From Aquimonas voraii (GTDB lineage: Bacteria > Pseudomonadota > Gammaproteobacteria > Xanthomonadales > Xanthomonadaceae): a stretch of DNA of 64,000 nucleotides. Position 1 is the stretch's first letter. Each line of letters opens with the position of its first letter. The translations under genes were made by a program, and so were the position numbers. Shown piece by piece: positions 1 through 9,630 of the stretch. The stretch is from the NCBI RefSeq assembly GCF_900101825.1, contig NZ_FNAG01000009.1, positions 1 through 64,000 of the forward strand, given 5' to 3'. The notes under the pieces were generated by a model. It did no database searches. It was not told where the DNA came from and worked only from the letters and a program-made list of their open reading frames with translations.

Positions 1-516
1 GGTTCCACAACCCCCGGATGCGACGTAGAGTCGCTCGCCGGGACCGTAGGTTTTCAGCCTTGTTCAAACCGTCCGCGGAAACGGGGTAGAACCCGGTAAG
101 CGGTGAGCCGCGATGGGCTCAGCTCTGGCGCTGGTGCGTCTGAGGGGCGTTCGCCCCCTCTCTCTACCCAACCTGCAACCGATTCGCTCGGACTCCGCAG
201 AGTGTCGGCTGTCACCGGCAGCCGACAGTCGCTCTCCTCCGCTTCCCGCAAGGGGAGAGGGAACTCAGGGCGGCACTTCTGCGGTGGGTGGAACTGAGGC
301 TACGAAGCCCGCCGACCTGGCGCGTGGCCGGGCTTGAGGCTCTTTTCCGCGCGTCGCCGTGCGCTTGAGGGGGTTCCACCCCCGCACCCCCACGTTCTGT
401 TGCCTCGCCAGACCTCCGAGGCAGGCCGGCGGCCACCGGCGCATCGCGCAGGCGCGCCACGGATGTGCCGCAGCGGAGAAGAACTCAGGACGTGTTAGCG
501 CCGCCGCGCTGCGGCT
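1..516. other. intergenic DNA with hairpins, no gene seen
   Basis: I recognise no gene here. The open frames have no family resemblance and overlap one another. Two inverted repeats are visible: a perfect 8-bp stem at 204-211/219-226, and a CTCTCC/GGGAGAG pair at 232-237/253-259. A similar CTCTCCC/GGGAGAG hairpin occurs at 3282-3304, so these look like one family of short intergenic palindromes. The segment lies downstream of the leftward pilU gene. Confidence 0.5.
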
Positions 517-1665
517 TCAACTGAAGTTCAAACCGCCATCGCTGACGGGGCGGCCGGCGGGTGGGGCCTGGAAGGTGTCGGCGTAGGGGTCGTGTTCGTC
601 GGCGCCGCCTTCGGACAAGCGGATCTTGAGCGACAGGCCGTCGCGCGAGTCGGCTTTTCGCAGCGCTTCTTCCAGCTCGATCTTGCCTTCCTTGTAGAGG
701 CGGTAAAGAGCCTGGTCGAAGGTCTGCATGCCTTCCTGCAGCGAGCGCTCCATCGCTTCCTTGACCTCGTGCACCTGGCCGCGGCGGATCATGTCGCGGA
801 TCAGCGGGGTGTTGACCAGAACCTCCACCGCCGGCAGGCGCTTGCCGTCGACGCCGGTGACCAGACGCTGGCTGATCACGGCTTTGAGGTTCAGGGCCAG
901 GTTCATCAGCACGTTCTTGTGTGCCGATTCCGGGAAGAAGTTGAGGATGCGCTCCAGGGTCTGGTCGGCGTTGTTGGAGTGCAGGGTCGCCAGACACAGG
1001 TGGCCGGTTTCGGCGAAGGCGATCGCCGACTCCATGGTGGTGGCGTCGAGGATTTCGCCGATCAGGATCACGTCCGGCGCTTCACGCATGGCGTTCTTCA
1101 GCGCATTGGCGAAGGCGTGGGTGTCGAGGCCGACCTCGCGCTGGTTGACGATGGATTTCTTGTGCCGGTGCAGGAACTCGATCGGGTCCTCGATGGTGAG
1201 GATGTGGCCCGAGCTGCTGCTGTTGCGGTGGTCGATCATGGCCGCGAGGCTGGTCGACTTGCCCGAGCCGGTCGAGCCGACCACGAGGATCAGGCCGCGC
1301 GCCTCCATCACCAGGTCCTTCAGCACCGGCGGCAGGCGCAACTGGTCAACGGTGGGGATCTCGCTCTTGATCGCGCGGATCACCATGCCGACTTCGCCGC
1401 GCTGCTTGAACACGTTGATGCGGAAGCGGCCGGCGTCCTTCACGGCGATGGCCATGTTGAGCTCGAGGTCGCGCTCGAAGGCCGGCACCTGGCCTTCGTC
1501 CATCAGCGAGTAGGCGATCTTCTTGACCATGCCGGCCGGCAGGCCGGTGTTGCCCAGCGGATACAGCTTGCCTTCGACCTTGATGTTGACCGGCGCGCCC
1601 GTGGTCAGAAACATGTCGGACGCGTTTTTCTCGGTCATCAGCTTGAGAAAGTAGCCGATATCCAT
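517..1665 (-). CDS. pilU: type IV pilus retraction ATPase PilU
   Basis: Hexameric ATPase of the PilT/PilU branch of the GspE family. It acts at the cytoplasmic base of type IV pili and assists PilT in pulling pilin subunits back, so it serves twitching. The 382-residue protein has the N-terminal PAS-like half, a Walker A GSTGSGKST at about 130-138 and a Walker B DVILIGEI at about 198-205. The extended glutamate-rich C-terminal tail is typical of PilU rather than PilT. The motif after Walker B reads GEILD where the family usually has GEIRD, so the usual arginine is Leu206. The start is supported by AGGGGAG upstream. The usual neighbour pilT is not in the window: upstream is a divergent gene and downstream is non-coding DNA. 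Confidence 0.93.
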   Translation of the reverse strand: MDIGYFLKLMTEKNASDMFLTTGAPVNIKVEGKLYPLGNTGLPAGMVKKIAYSLMDEGQVPAFERDLELNMAIAVKDAGRFRINVFKQRGEVGMVIRAIKSEIPTVDQLRLPPVLKDLVMEARGLILVVGSTGSGKSTSLAAMIDHRNSSSSGHILTIEDPIEFLHRHKKSIVNQREVGLDTHAFANALKNAMREAPDVILIGEILDATTMESAIAFAETGHLCLATLHSNNADQTLERILNFFPESAHKNVLMNLALNLKAVISQRLVTGVDGKRLPAVEVLVNTPLIRDMIRRGQVHEVKEAMERSLQEGMQTFDQALYRLYKEGKIELEEALRKADSRDGLSLKIRLSEGGADEHDPYADTFQAPPAGRPVSDGGLNFS

Positions 1666-1816
1666 GAAGCTGCTCCCCTTGTGTGTGGGTGTGCGTGCGG
1701 CCGGGCAAAGCCTTTGGCTTTCAGGCGCTTCGGCTGCCGCGTGATGCTGGGATCGCCGCTCAAGGCGAAGGTCAACCCGGGTGCGCCCCAGGCGCCCCTA
1801 CTGAACGCCGGATGAT

Positions 1817-2194
1817 ATGACAGGTCAACGTTTCTGTTTCCTTGCGCTGGTTCTCGGTGCAAGCCTCGTGCCTCCGCTCCACGCCCAGTCCCGCAAGGAG
1901 CCCCTGGTCGAGGTGCTGCGCGCCGAGCGTGCGGTGGGCGACGCCCTGCGGGCGCAGGCCGACGTGCACGCGCGCAATGAGCTTGAGCTGGCGCAGAGCC
2001 TGCTCGCCGAGGCGCGCGATCTCGAAGCCAAGCGCAAGCGTCGCGATGCGCAGGGCGTGGCCGTTCGCGCCGAACTAGAGGCGCGTTTGGCCGAAGCGCG
2101 GGCCGGCAACAACCGCCTCCGCGCGGAAGTGCGGGCGCGCAGCGAGGACAACGCCCGTCTGCGGCGTGAACTGCTGGATGGAGGTGCGCGATGA
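1817..2194 (+). CDS. small exported coiled-coil protein, DUF4398-like
   Basis: A 125-residue protein with an N-terminal signal peptide (cleavage expected after PLHAQ, near residue 24). An almost uninterrupted charged helix rich in Ala, Glu and Arg follows, the composition of periplasmic DUF4398-type proteins. The stop overlaps the next start as ATGA, so it is translationally coupled to the OmpA-family gene. The pair probably works together at the cell envelope. The specific role is unknown. Confidence 0.7.
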   Translation: MTGQRFCFLALVLGASLVPPLHAQSRKEPLVEVLRAERAVGDALRAQADVHARNELELAQSLLAEARDLEAKRKRRDAQGVAVRAELEARLAEARAGNNRLRAEVRARSEDNARLRRELLDGGAR

Positions 2195-3144
2195 GCCGCC
2201 TTGCCCTTGTCCTGATCGGCCTGGTGCTGGCGCTGCCGCTCAAGGCCCAGCGCCCCGACCCGGAACTCGAACTGCAGCGCCTGCAGGGCGAGCTGGCCGA
2301 ACTGGAGGCCGAGCCCAGCCTGGTCGGGCGCGCGCGCCTTGAGATGGAGCTGGCCCGTGTGGCCGTGCAGGCGGTGGCCCAGGCCTCGCGCCGCAACCGC
2401 CCGCAGGCCGAGTACGCGGCGGCGCGGCGCATCGAGATCGCCCGTGCGGTGGCCGAGACCGAAATGCTGGCCGATCAGCTGGTGCAGCTGGAGCGCGAGC
2501 GCGATGCGATCCTGCTCGAAGCCAGTCGTCGCGATGCCGAACAGCTGCGTCGCGAGGTCGAGCGTCTGCGCCTGCAGAACCTGACCCGCGCCGAAGAAAC
2601 CGAGCGCGCGCTGGAAGAGGCCCAGGCCGCGCGTCTGGACAGCGAGATCAGCGCCGCCCAGGCCGAGCAGGCGCGTCGCCTGGCCGAGGCGCAGGCGCTG
2701 GAGGCGCAGCTCTCGCGTCGCGAAGCGGAGCTGGCTGCGGCTGCCGCCGACAGCCTGCGCATGCAGCTGCAGGGTATGACTGCCCGCAGCGAAGCGCGCG
2801 GACAGGTGATGACGATCTCCGGCGAGGCCTTTGCCAGCGGCCAGAGCGCGCTGCGCGCCGAGGCCCGCGACAACCTGCAGAAGGTGATTGATCTGATCAA
2901 CGCCAACCCTGGCGCCAGCGTGCTGATCGAGGGCCATACCGACAGCCAGGGCAGCGCCAATCTCAACCAGGTGCTGTCGCAGCGTCGCGCCGAGGCCGTG
3001 CGCGATGCCCTGATCCAGAAGGGCGTCGACGGCAGCCGTCTGCGGGCTCTGGGCTTGGGCGAGGATCGTCCGGTCGCCGACAACGGCAGCGCGGAAGGCC
3101 GCGCCCGCAATCGCCGTGTGGAAGTAGTGGTCGAGAAGCTCTGA
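2191..3144 (+). CDS. OmpA-family envelope protein with coiled-coil N-terminus
   Basis: The 317-residue protein has a signal peptide (about 1-19), a long helical coiled-coil region (about 25-200) and a C-terminal OmpA peptidoglycan-binding domain (about 205-317). The domain core IEGHTDSQGSANLNQVLSQR begins at about 246 and carries the Asp (251) and the Arg (about 266) expected to contact diaminopimelate. It has no beta-barrel, so it is a periplasmic or lipoprotein-like tether to the cell wall rather than a porin. Its start overlaps the stop of the preceding DUF4398-like gene by 4 bases, so the two form an operon. Confidence 0.88.
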   Translation: MSRLALVLIGLVLALPLKAQRPDPELELQRLQGELAELEAEPSLVGRARLEMELARVAVQAVAQASRRNRPQAEYAAARRIEIARAVAETEMLADQLVQLERERDAILLEASRRDAEQLRREVERLRLQNLTRAEETERALEEAQAARLDSEISAAQAEQARRLAEAQALEAQLSRREAELAAAAADSLRMQLQGMTARSEARGQVMTISGEAFASGQSALRAEARDNLQKVIDLINANPGASVLIEGHTDSQGSANLNQVLSQRRAEAVRDALIQKGVDGSRLRALGLGEDRPVADNGSAEGRARNRRVEVVVEKL

Positions 3145-3869
3145 GGCGGCGGACTGCTGCCCGCGCGCCGCGCAGCGGGGCGTGCTGGCCTGTCCAGGTC
3201 GGGCATTAATGCGTCGCGGGGCGGGCCGTCCGAGGGAAGCTCGCAGGCTTCAGACCGCGCTCCGGCCGGCCCTGATCCCAACCTCTCTCCCAGTGGGAGA
3301 GGGGCTCGGTCTTGGCGCTGGCGTCGCTCACCGGCGCACTGCAGAGCTCCCACCGGCCCTCATTCCAATCACTCGCCCGGAGTGAGAAGAGAACGGGTCC
3401 TGGCCCAGGCTTTGCTCGCGGGCGCACTGCGAAACAGGAAAGTGCAATCGCTGGCAGGCACGTGCGGCTATCCATGGCTCGCGCCTGTCGTCCCGGTCCC
3501 GGCGGCGCAGCCAAGCCACTCTGGAGTTGCGGAGCCTGCTGAAGTTCCCGAAGCGGGCAGGTCGGGAACGTTCTGACCTCACGGATGTGCTCGGCGCCTG
3601 AATCTGCGGCGCTTCGGCCTTGAAGGGGTGGGGCAGGCGGAGTAGGGTCGATCCCGGGTGCGGCGGTTCCGCACCGGAGCGTCCACGCATGCCAAAGGCA
3701 GCAGCGCCCGGTTCGCAGTTGTTCACGTCAGGCGGCGCGCAGGCGCGCGCCGGGCTGCGGGAGGTTCGCACCCACACCCTTCTCTGATTCGTCGCGACCC
3801 GCCCGGCCCCGCTGCTGGCGGGGTCCGCGGCGATCGTCTCGACGGATCCACCACCCCGGAGGATTCGCG
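3145..3869. other. 725-bp intergenic region, no gene seen
   Basis: No frame here has a recognisable product or a convincing ribosome binding site. It contains a near-perfect hairpin CTCTCCC-AGT-GGGAGAG at 3285-3301 (extendable to 3282-3304), the same kind of palindrome as at 232-259. Codon-like GC bias is absent from all frames. I read it as non-coding DNA, but a small RNA cannot be excluded. Confidence 0.5.
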
Positions 3870-4088
3870 ATGTTCGAAGGTCAGCAGCCCGAAGTCGAAA
3901 CCCTGATGCAGGCCAACACGGAGTTCCGCCAGCTCTTCCACCGCCACCGCCAGCTCGACAAAAAGGTGATGGACGCTGAGCTTGGCGTGCTGCCGGTAGA
4001 CGCCAATACCCTGCGCGTGATGAAGCGCGAAAAGCTGCAGGCCAAGCAGAAGCTCACCCGTATGTTCGAGCGCCATCGAACGCATTGA
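3870..4088 (+). CDS. YdcH/DUF465-family small protein
   Basis: A 72-residue basic, fully helical protein of the YdcH (DUF465) family, recognised by the pattern of a short helix, an FxxLfxxHxxLdxxV stretch (FRQLFHRHRQLDKKV) and a C-terminal KREKLQAKQKLTRMF. Members are small cytoplasmic proteins without an assigned biochemical role. The start has GGAGG about 8 bases upstream. A strong Rho-independent terminator follows within 20 bp, so it is a monocistronic unit. Confidence 0.88.
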   Translation: MFEGQQPEVETLMQANTEFRQLFHRHRQLDKKVMDAELGVLPVDANTLRVMKREKLQAKQKLTRMFERHRTH

Positions 4089-4108
4089 GCGTGGGGCGCA
4101 GTGATGTG

Positions 4109-4142
4109 AAAGGGCGGCCCTGCGGGGTCGCCCTTTCTTTTT
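4109..4142 (+). terminator. Rho-independent terminator after the YdcH-like gene
   Basis: The stem AAAGGGCG (4109-4116) pairs with CGCCCTTT (4129-4136). Further pairs close a TGCG loop, and CTTTCTTTTT follows. It lies 20 bp past the stop of the YdcH-like gene. Confidence 0.9.
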
Positions 4143-4143
4143 C

Positions 4144-4164
4144 GGGATTGGGGATTCGGGATTC
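4144..4164 (+). repeat. 7-bp tandem array (GGGATTS, 3 units)
   Basis: One GGGATTG unit and two GGGATTC units lie directly after the terminator, followed by three AGAGCGA-type 7-mers up to about 4190. The same 7-bp family recurs at six other intergenic places in this window. Confidence 0.8.
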
Positions 4165-4197
4165 CCAAAGAGCGAAGAGCGAAGAGCGAAGGCCGGC

Positions 4198-4222
4198 ATA
4201 GGGTGGGCCCCGGCCCACCGTG
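4198..4222. repeat. REP-like palindrome (GGTGGGCC/GGCCCACC)
   Basis: The palindrome ATAGGGTGGGCCCCGGCCCA continues with CCGTG. Related copies lie near 31823, 31953, 32433, 48029 and, split by an insertion sequence, at 46569/47918. It sits in the 384-bp gene-free interval before the aldo/keto reductase. I see no gene in the rest of that interval (4223-4472). Confidence 0.7.
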
Positions 4223-4472
4223 CCCCACACACTCGCCCCGGTGCTGACGCGGCCGGCCTGTTCCGCCCCGATCCCGATCAGATCGTCCGATAACGCGCCC
4301 ATTGCATCGAGCCACATCGCGCCTTGCGTCGTCGCGCGCGGCAACATCGATGTGCGTTCCGCGACATGAACACGGCTCTCATCCGACCGCCTGCGCCGCA
4401 CGCATCGCCTTACCCGCCGCCTTCACCCCCGCCCGCTATCCTGTGCGGCCGCCTCACTCGCAGGACCTCCAC

Positions 4473-5444
4473 ATGCTCTACCGCCGCATGGGCTCGACCG
4501 GCCTCAAGCTCTCCGCGCTGTCCTTCGGCGCCTGGGTCACCTTCGGCGGGCGGGTCGGCCGCAGCGAGGCGCGCAACCTCATCGCGCAGGCGTTTGACGC
4601 CGGCATCAATTTCTTCGACAACGCCGAGGTCTACGCCAAGGGCGAGGCCGAGCGCCTGATGGGCGATGTGATCGCCGACCTGCGTCTGCCGCGCGATGCC
4701 TGGTGCGTGTCGAGCAAGGTGCTGTGGGGCAGCGTCGACAACCCGCGGCCGACCCAGATGGGCCTGTCGCGCAAGCACGTCACCGAGGCCTGCCACGCCG
4801 CGCTGAAGCGCCTGCACGTCGACTACCTCGATCTGTACTTCTGCCATCGCCCCGACCCTGAGACCCCGGTGGAGGAGACCGTGCTGGCGATGGACGCGCT
4901 GATCCGCCAGGGCAAGGTGCTGTACTGGGGCACCTCCGAGTGGCCGGCCGAGCTGATCCGCGAGGCCCATCGCATCGCCCGTGCCCAGCACCTGCATGCG
5001 CCCAGCGTGGAACAACCGCAGTACAACCTGCTGCATCGCGAGCGCGTCGAGCTGGAATACGCGCCGCTGTGCAGCGAGCTCGGCATGGGCACCGCGGTGT
5101 GGTCGCCTCTGGCCTCGGGCCTGCTGACCGGCAAGTACCTGGACGGCGTGCCCGCCGACAGCCGTTTCACCGCGCCCGGCTACGAGTGGCTGTCGCGCAA
5201 ATTGGAAGAAGACCCGGAGCGCCGCCCGCGCCAGTTGCGCGAGTTCGTCGCCCTGGCCGCGGAGTACCAGGCCACGCCGGCGCAGCTGGCGATCACCTGG
5301 TGCCTGGCCAATCCGCAGGTGTCGAGCGTGATCCTTGGCGCCTCCAAGCCGGCCCAGCTCGCCGACAACCTTGGCGCGGTCGAGCTGCACCAGCGCCTGC
5401 ACGAAGCCGACATCGCCCGCATCGAGGCGGTGTTCGCGCGCTGA
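4473..5444 (+). CDS. aldo/keto reductase, Kv-beta-like (AKR6)
   Basis: NADPH-dependent aldo/keto reductase of about 323 residues, acting in the cytoplasm on an unknown carbonyl substrate. The family tetrad is visible as Asp49, Tyr54, Lys82 (SSKVLW) and His125 (CHRPDP). The N-terminus MLYRRMGSTGLKLSALSFGA and the WGTSEW and SVEQPQYNLL stretches match the potassium-channel-beta-subunit-like branch. The open frame runs upstream to 4302, but ATG 4473 follows AGGACC and starts exactly where the fold begins. A TATCCT box upstream (4437-4442) resembles a -10 element; the same CGCTATCCTGTGCG context occurs before trpG. Confidence 0.9.
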   Translation: MLYRRMGSTGLKLSALSFGAWVTFGGRVGRSEARNLIAQAFDAGINFFDNAEVYAKGEAERLMGDVIADLRLPRDAWCVSSKVLWGSVDNPRPTQMGLSRKHVTEACHAALKRLHVDYLDLYFCHRPDPETPVEETVLAMDALIRQGKVLYWGTSEWPAELIREAHRIARAQHLHAPSVEQPQYNLLHRERVELEYAPLCSELGMGTAVWSPLASGLLTGKYLDGVPADSRFTAPGYEWLSRKLEEDPERRPRQLREFVALAAEYQATPAQLAITWCLANPQVSSVILGASKPAQLADNLGAVELHQRLHEADIARIEAVFAR

Positions 5445-5593
5445 GCGCGGATCGGATCGGTCACGCCGCGCGGTGACAGCGGGCGGCGGGAGAAAGCGTC
5501 GCAAGCGCCCGCGTCCGCTGCCGCTATCCTGTGCGCCCCGCGTGGGCGGGCGTACCGCGCCGCCCTCGCCACCCCGCATGCACGGAGCAGCCC

Positions 5594-6190
5594 ATGCTGC
5601 TGATGATCGACAACTACGACAGCTTCACCTACAACCTCGTGCAGTACTTCGGCGAGCTCGGCGAGCAGGTCCAGGTGATCCGCAACGACCAGCTCAATGT
5701 CGACGCCATCCAAGCGCTGCAGCCTGCGCGCATCGTCATCTCGCCGGGGCCGTGCACGCCCAACGAGGCCGGGGTCTCGCTCGAAGTGATTGAGCGCTTG
5801 GGCGCGCGCATTCCGATCCTCGGTGTCTGCCTCGGCCACCAGAGCATCGGTCAGGCCTTTGGCGGCCGGGTGATCCGCGCCAGCCGGATCATGCACGGCA
5901 AGACCTCGCCGGTGCACCACCGCGGGCTGGGCGTGTTCGCCGGCCTGCCTTCGCCCTTCGAGGCCACGCGCTACCACTCGCTGGTGGTGGAGCAGGCCAG
6001 CCTGCCGGACTGCCTCGAAGTCACCGCCTGGACCGAGAACGAAGACGGTTCGGTCGAGGAGATCATGGGCCTGCGTCATCGCGAGCTGCCCATCGAAGGC
6101 GTGCAGTTCCACCCCGAGTCCATCCTCACCCAGCATGGCCACGCCCTGCTGGCGAACTTCCTCGGCCGGCCCGCCGCGCGCGCCGCCTGA
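5594..6190 (+). CDS. trpG: anthranilate synthase component II / glutamine amidotransferase
   Basis: Class I glutamine amidotransferase of 198 residues that supplies ammonia to anthranilate synthase (and possibly aminodeoxychorismate synthase) in tryptophan or folate synthesis. The catalytic Cys79 (GVCLGHQ) and the His173/Glu175 pair (FHPES) are present, as is the [10 protein letters not shown] loop. ATG 5594 is chosen over the in-frame 5531 because GGAGCAG lies just upstream and homologues begin [10 protein letters not shown]. It starts the trpG-trpD-trpC series. trpE is not adjacent and lies outside the window. Confidence 0.95.
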   Translation: MLLMIDNYDSFTYNLVQYFGELGEQVQVIRNDQLNVDAIQALQPARIVISPGPCTPNEAGVSLEVIERLGARIPILGVCLGHQSIGQAFGGRVIRASRIMHGKTSPVHHRGLGVFAGLPSPFEATRYHSLVVEQASLPDCLEVTAWTENEDGSVEEIMGLRHRELPIEGVQFHPESILTQHGHALLANFLGRPAARAA

Positions 6191-6212
6191 GCTGCAGACG
6201 AAAGGCATGACC

Positions 6213-7265
6213 ATGCAGGCAGCACGCACGCTGAGCATCACCCCGCAGGCCGCGCTCCAGCGCACCATCGAGCATCGCGAGATCTTCCATGACGAGATGA
6301 TCGACCTGATGCGGCAGATCATGCGGGGCGAGGTTTCGCCGGTGATGGCCGCGGCCATCCTCACAGGTTTGCGGGTCAAGAAGGAAACCATCGGCGAGAT
6401 CACCGGCGCTGCGGTGGTGATGCGCGAGCTCTCAGCCAAGGTCGAGGTGCCGGAGTACTCGAACTTCGTCGACATCGTCGGCACCGGCGGTGACGGCGCC
6501 CACAGCTTCAACATCAGCACCGCCAGCATGTTCGTGGTGGCTGCCGCGGGTGGTCGTGTCGCCAAGCACGGCAACCGCAGCGTGTCGTCGAAGTCCGGCA
6601 GTGCCGACGTGCTGGAGGCGCTGGGTGCGCGCATCGACCTGCAGCCCGCGCAGGTGGCGCGCTGCATCGAGGAGATCGGCATCGGCTTCATGTTTGCGCC
6701 GATCCACCACCCGGCCATGAAGAACGTGGCACCCGTGCGGCGCGAGATGGGCGTGCGCACGATCTTCAACATCCTCGGGCCGCTGACCAACCCGGCCGGC
6801 GCCCCGAACATCCTCATGGGCGTGTTCCATCCCGATCTCGTCGGTATCCAGGTGCGCGTGCTGCAGCGTCTGGGCGCCAAGCATGCACTGGTGGTCTACG
6901 GCCGCGACGGCATGGACGAGATCTCGCTGGGTGCGGCGACGCTGGTCGGCGAGCTGCGCGACGGCGTGGTGCGCGAGTACGAGATCGAGCCCGAAGACTT
7001 CGGTCTGCAGATGGCCTCCTCGCGCAACCTGCAGGTGGCCGACGCGACGGAGTCGATGGCGCGCGTGATCGAAGCGCTGGACGGCCAGCCGGGCGTGGCC
7101 CAGGACATCGTCTGCCTGAATGCGGGCGCGGCCCTGTATGCGGCCGACGTGGCCGGCAGCATCGCCGAGGGCATCGAACGCGCGCGCGCGGCGATCGCCT
7201 CGGGCGCAGCGAAGCAGCGTATGCAGGACTTCATCGCCGCCACGCAGCGTCTCGGTGCGGCCTGA
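6213..7265 (+). CDS. trpD: anthranilate phosphoribosyltransferase
   Basis: Transfers the phosphoribosyl group from PRPP to anthranilate, the second committed step of tryptophan synthesis. The 350-residue chain has the PRPP/Mg loop GTGGDG at about 90-95 and the anthranilate-site stretch [15 protein letters not shown] from about 118. ATG 6213 is preferred to the in-frame ATG 6207 because AAAGG at 6201-6205 is spaced properly only for 6213. The gene follows trpG by about 20 bases, so the two are surely co-transcribed. Confidence 0.95.
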   Translation: MQAARTLSITPQAALQRTIEHREIFHDEMIDLMRQIMRGEVSPVMAAAILTGLRVKKETIGEITGAAVVMRELSAKVEVPEYSNFVDIVGTGGDGAHSFNISTASMFVVAAAGGRVAKHGNRSVSSKSGSADVLEALGARIDLQPAQVARCIEEIGIGFMFAPIHHPAMKNVAPVRREMGVRTIFNILGPLTNPAGAPNILMGVFHPDLVGIQVRVLQRLGAKHALVVYGRDGMDEISLGAATLVGELRDGVVREYEIEPEDFGLQMASSRNLQVADATESMARVIEALDGQPGVAQDIVCLNAGAALYAADVAGSIAEGIERARAAIASGAAKQRMQDFIAATQRLGAA

Positions 7266-7404
7266 GCCTGCAAACATGACTGCGGCGCGCGCGCAAGGCT
7301 GGATTCCTGTCGCGCAAGCGGGCACCCTTGCGCCGCCTTGCCGCGGCCTGCGTTTTGCAGCGGCTTCAGAACAACCCAACACGCACGCCTGAGCACCCCG
7401 ACCC

Positions 7405-8193
7405 ATGGGCGACATCCTGCACCGCATCCTTGACCGCAAGCGCGTCGAAGTGGCCGAGCGCGCTGACGCCACGCCGCTGGCGGAACTCGAGAAGGCCGCC
7501 AAGGCGGCGAAGCCGGCACGCGGCTTTCACGCCTCCCTGGTCAAGCGCATCAAGGACGGCGATGCCGCGGTCATCGCCGAGGTCAAGAAGGCCAGCCCCA
7601 GCAAGGGCGTGATCCGCGCCGACTTCTCGCCGGCCGACATCGCGCGCAGCTACGAGCGCGGCGGTGCCGCCGCGCTGTCGGTGCTGACCGACGTGGATTT
7701 CTTCCACGGCTCCGACGACTACCTGCGCGAAGCCCGTGCGGCCTGTGCGCTGCCGGTGCTGCGCAAGGATTTCATGGTCGATCCCTACCAGGTGTTCGAG
7801 TCGCGGGCGCTGGGCGCGGACTGCATCCTGCTGATCGTCGCTGCGCTCGACGACGCCCAGCTTCGCGAGCTCTGCCAGCTCGGCAACAAAGTCGGCCTCG
7901 ATGTGCTGGTGGAAGTGCACGACGGCGAGGAGCTGGAGCGCGCGCTGAAATTGCCGACGCCGCTGATCGGCATCAACAACCGCAACCTGCACACCTTCGC
8001 AGTGTCGCTGGACACCACGCTCGACCTCATTCCCGCGGTGCCCAAGGATCGCCTGCTGGTCACCGAAAGCGGCATCCGCACCGAGGACGACGTGATGATG
8101 CTGCGCGCCGAAGGCGTGCATGCCTTCCTGGTCGGCGAGACTTTCATGCGCGCTGAAGATCCCGGCGCCGAGCTCGAAAAGCTGTTTGGCTGA
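7405..8193 (+). CDS. trpC: indole-3-glycerol phosphate synthase
   Basis: TIM-barrel enzyme of 262 residues that closes the indole ring, converting CdRP to indole-3-glycerol phosphate. Family signatures are visible: [10 protein letters not shown] at about 59-68, LRKDF with the general acid Lys at about 121, GINNRNL, and TESGI. It is a stand-alone TrpC, not fused to TrpF. It follows trpD after a 139-bp gap without an obvious terminator, so it is likely in the same operon. The following HAD gene overlaps or abuts its end. Confidence 0.95.
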   Translation: MGDILHRILDRKRVEVAERADATPLAELEKAAKAAKPARGFHASLVKRIKDGDAAVIAEVKKASPSKGVIRADFSPADIARSYERGGAAALSVLTDVDFFHGSDDYLREARAACALPVLRKDFMVDPYQVFESRALGADCILLIVAALDDAQLRELCQLGNKVGLDVLVEVHDGEELERALKLPTPLIGINNRNLHTFAVSLDTTLDLIPAVPKDRLLVTESGIRTEDDVMMLRAEGVHAFLVGETFMRAEDPGAELEKLFG

Positions 8194-8878
8194 GCCGGCG
8201 CTGGCGGGAGGGCCGGGGGGCGCTCACGACGCCCCGGTGGTGGTGTTCGACTTCGACGGCACCCTGTTCCGCGGCGATCTCGGCTACGAGTGGCTACGCT
8301 GGCTGCTGCGGCAGTCGCCCGCGCGGCTTGCACTCCTTCTTCTCCTGCTGCCGGCGTGGGCGCCGCTGTTTCTGCGTCGGCGCTGGGTGCAGCACGGCGT
8401 GCGCGCCTGTTTCCTGATCGCCACGCTCGGTCGATCCACGGTTTCGCCCGCGGATTTCCTGCGCCACTGTGGCGCGGCCATGCGCGCCCGTCTGTTCCCC
8501 GAGGCCCTGAACGTACTCGCCGCCGAGCGCGCGGCGGGGCATCGCGTGGTGATCGCCACCGGTGAACACCCGCCGCTGGTCGAAGATCTGCTCGCGGAGC
8601 TGCCCGGCGGCTGCCCACCGGTGCTGGGCTCCACCGTGGTGCCGACCCGCTGGGGGTTGGATCTGCGCCACCACCTGCAGGGCCGCCGCAAGCTGGATGC
8701 GCTGGAGGCCGCCGGCTACGGACGCCGCTGCTTGCGCTGCTACACCGACAGCGCCACCGATGCCGCCCTGATCCGCGCCAGCGCGGAGGCGGTGATCGTC
8801 AATGTCGCCGTCGCGCGCCGGCCCGCCTTGGCGGCGCGGGTCGCCTGCGCGAAGACGGCGCTGCGCTGGGTCGACTGA
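8186..8878 (+). CDS. HAD-superfamily IB phosphatase
   Basis: A haloacid-dehalogenase phosphatase of the SerB-like IB type; the substrate is unknown. Motif I is [13 protein letters not shown], with the nucleophile Asp and the Asp two residues on. A hydrophobic, basic stretch follows that could touch the membrane, then VIATGE (motif II, Thr in place of the usual Ser). The end, [12 protein letters not shown], is the motif IV region, reading TDSATD where HAD-IB enzymes usually have D-S-x-x-D. The start is uncertain: TTG 8186 overlaps the trpC stop, GTG 8237 begins exactly at the fold, and ATG 8120 would overlap trpC by 74 bases. It is probably translationally coupled to trpC. Confidence 0.65.
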   Translation: MAEPALAGGPGGAHDAPVVVFDFDGTLFRGDLGYEWLRWLLRQSPARLALLLLLLPAWAPLFLRRRWVQHGVRACFLIATLGRSTVSPADFLRHCGAAMRARLFPEALNVLAAERAAGHRVVIATGEHPPLVEDLLAELPGGCPPVLGSTVVPTRWGLDLRHHLQGRRKLDALEAAGYGRRCLRCYTDSATDAALIRASAEAVIVNVAVARRPALAARVACAKTALRWVD

Positions 8879-9070
8879 GCCATCGCTTCGTCCTGAGCCC
8901 AGGTCGCGCGCGCCACCCTCGCGCGGCAGCAGGGGCGATCTGCCTGCGTTCTGCCCGCGACGCCCCCCTCAACGCCCCGGCTTCCTCCTCGCACCGCCAG
9001 CGCAGCCCCTTGAGCATGGCCGCACCCCGTCGCTGTCGCGTCGGGCTCTGCCATCCACGAGGAGTTGAAC

Positions 9071-9463
9071 ATGCTGCGTTACATCGTTTTCGTTCTGGCG
9101 CTCGGCGCCGCCGCCCATGCCCACGCCGTGCCCTGGTGCTACCGCGGCCACATTGTCGAGGTCGCCAACTACAGCCTCGACGGTGCCCAGTTGACCAGCT
9201 TCGCCGCAGCCAATGGCATCACCGACCATTACTGGGCGGCCAGCTTCGCGGCACACCAGACCTGCCAGGTGCACGCCGGCTGGAATGGTCCGAGCTTCGG
9301 CGTGCCTGGCGCCGGCCAGGTCGAGGGTCTGCCTTACTCGCCGGCCGGGCTGCTGAGCGGCAACGGCTACCACATGAGCCAGGGTGTGGCCTTCCGCTGC
9401 AAGAAGTGCTTTCCGCTGATGGTGGTCAAGCCGGTGCGCGAAGTGGAGTTGCGTCCCGAGTGA
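9071..9463 (+). CDS. small secreted cysteine protein, unknown
   Basis: I do not recognise this family. The 130-residue product has a clear signal peptide (about 1-20, ending HAHA) and a mature domain of about 110 residues with four cysteines: WCYRG near the mature N-terminus, QTCQV, and a late RCKKC (CxxC). ATG 9071 has AGGAG six bases upstream; a TTG at 9065 is less likely. The CxxC could bind a metal or form a disulfide. The next gene has a similar layout, a mature WC and a late LCVRC, so the two may be diverged paralogues. Confidence 0.65.
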   Translation: MLRYIVFVLALGAAAHAHAVPWCYRGHIVEVANYSLDGAQLTSFAAANGITDHYWAASFAAHQTCQVHAGWNGPSFGVPGAGQVEGLPYSPAGLLSGNGYHMSQGVAFRCKKCFPLMVVKPVREVELRPE

Positions 9464-9630
9464 GTGCAGGGGCGCCGCGTCGGTCCGCAGCCGCGCGGCG
9501 CCATGTTGCAAGTCTCTGATCGATAAGGGCTGCCGACTCGTGTTCCCGGCTTGTTCCCGGCTTTTTCCTTCGCGGCGGCCGCGCTCGGGCGCTAGCCTCC
9601 GCTGACCTTCGACGCCACTGGAGAACGCCC

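Noticed and set aside
592-1815. 407-codon open frame antisense to pilU
   Set aside because: It mirrors the third-position GC bias of pilU, has a repetitive His/Asp/Val/Ala composition and no family similarity.
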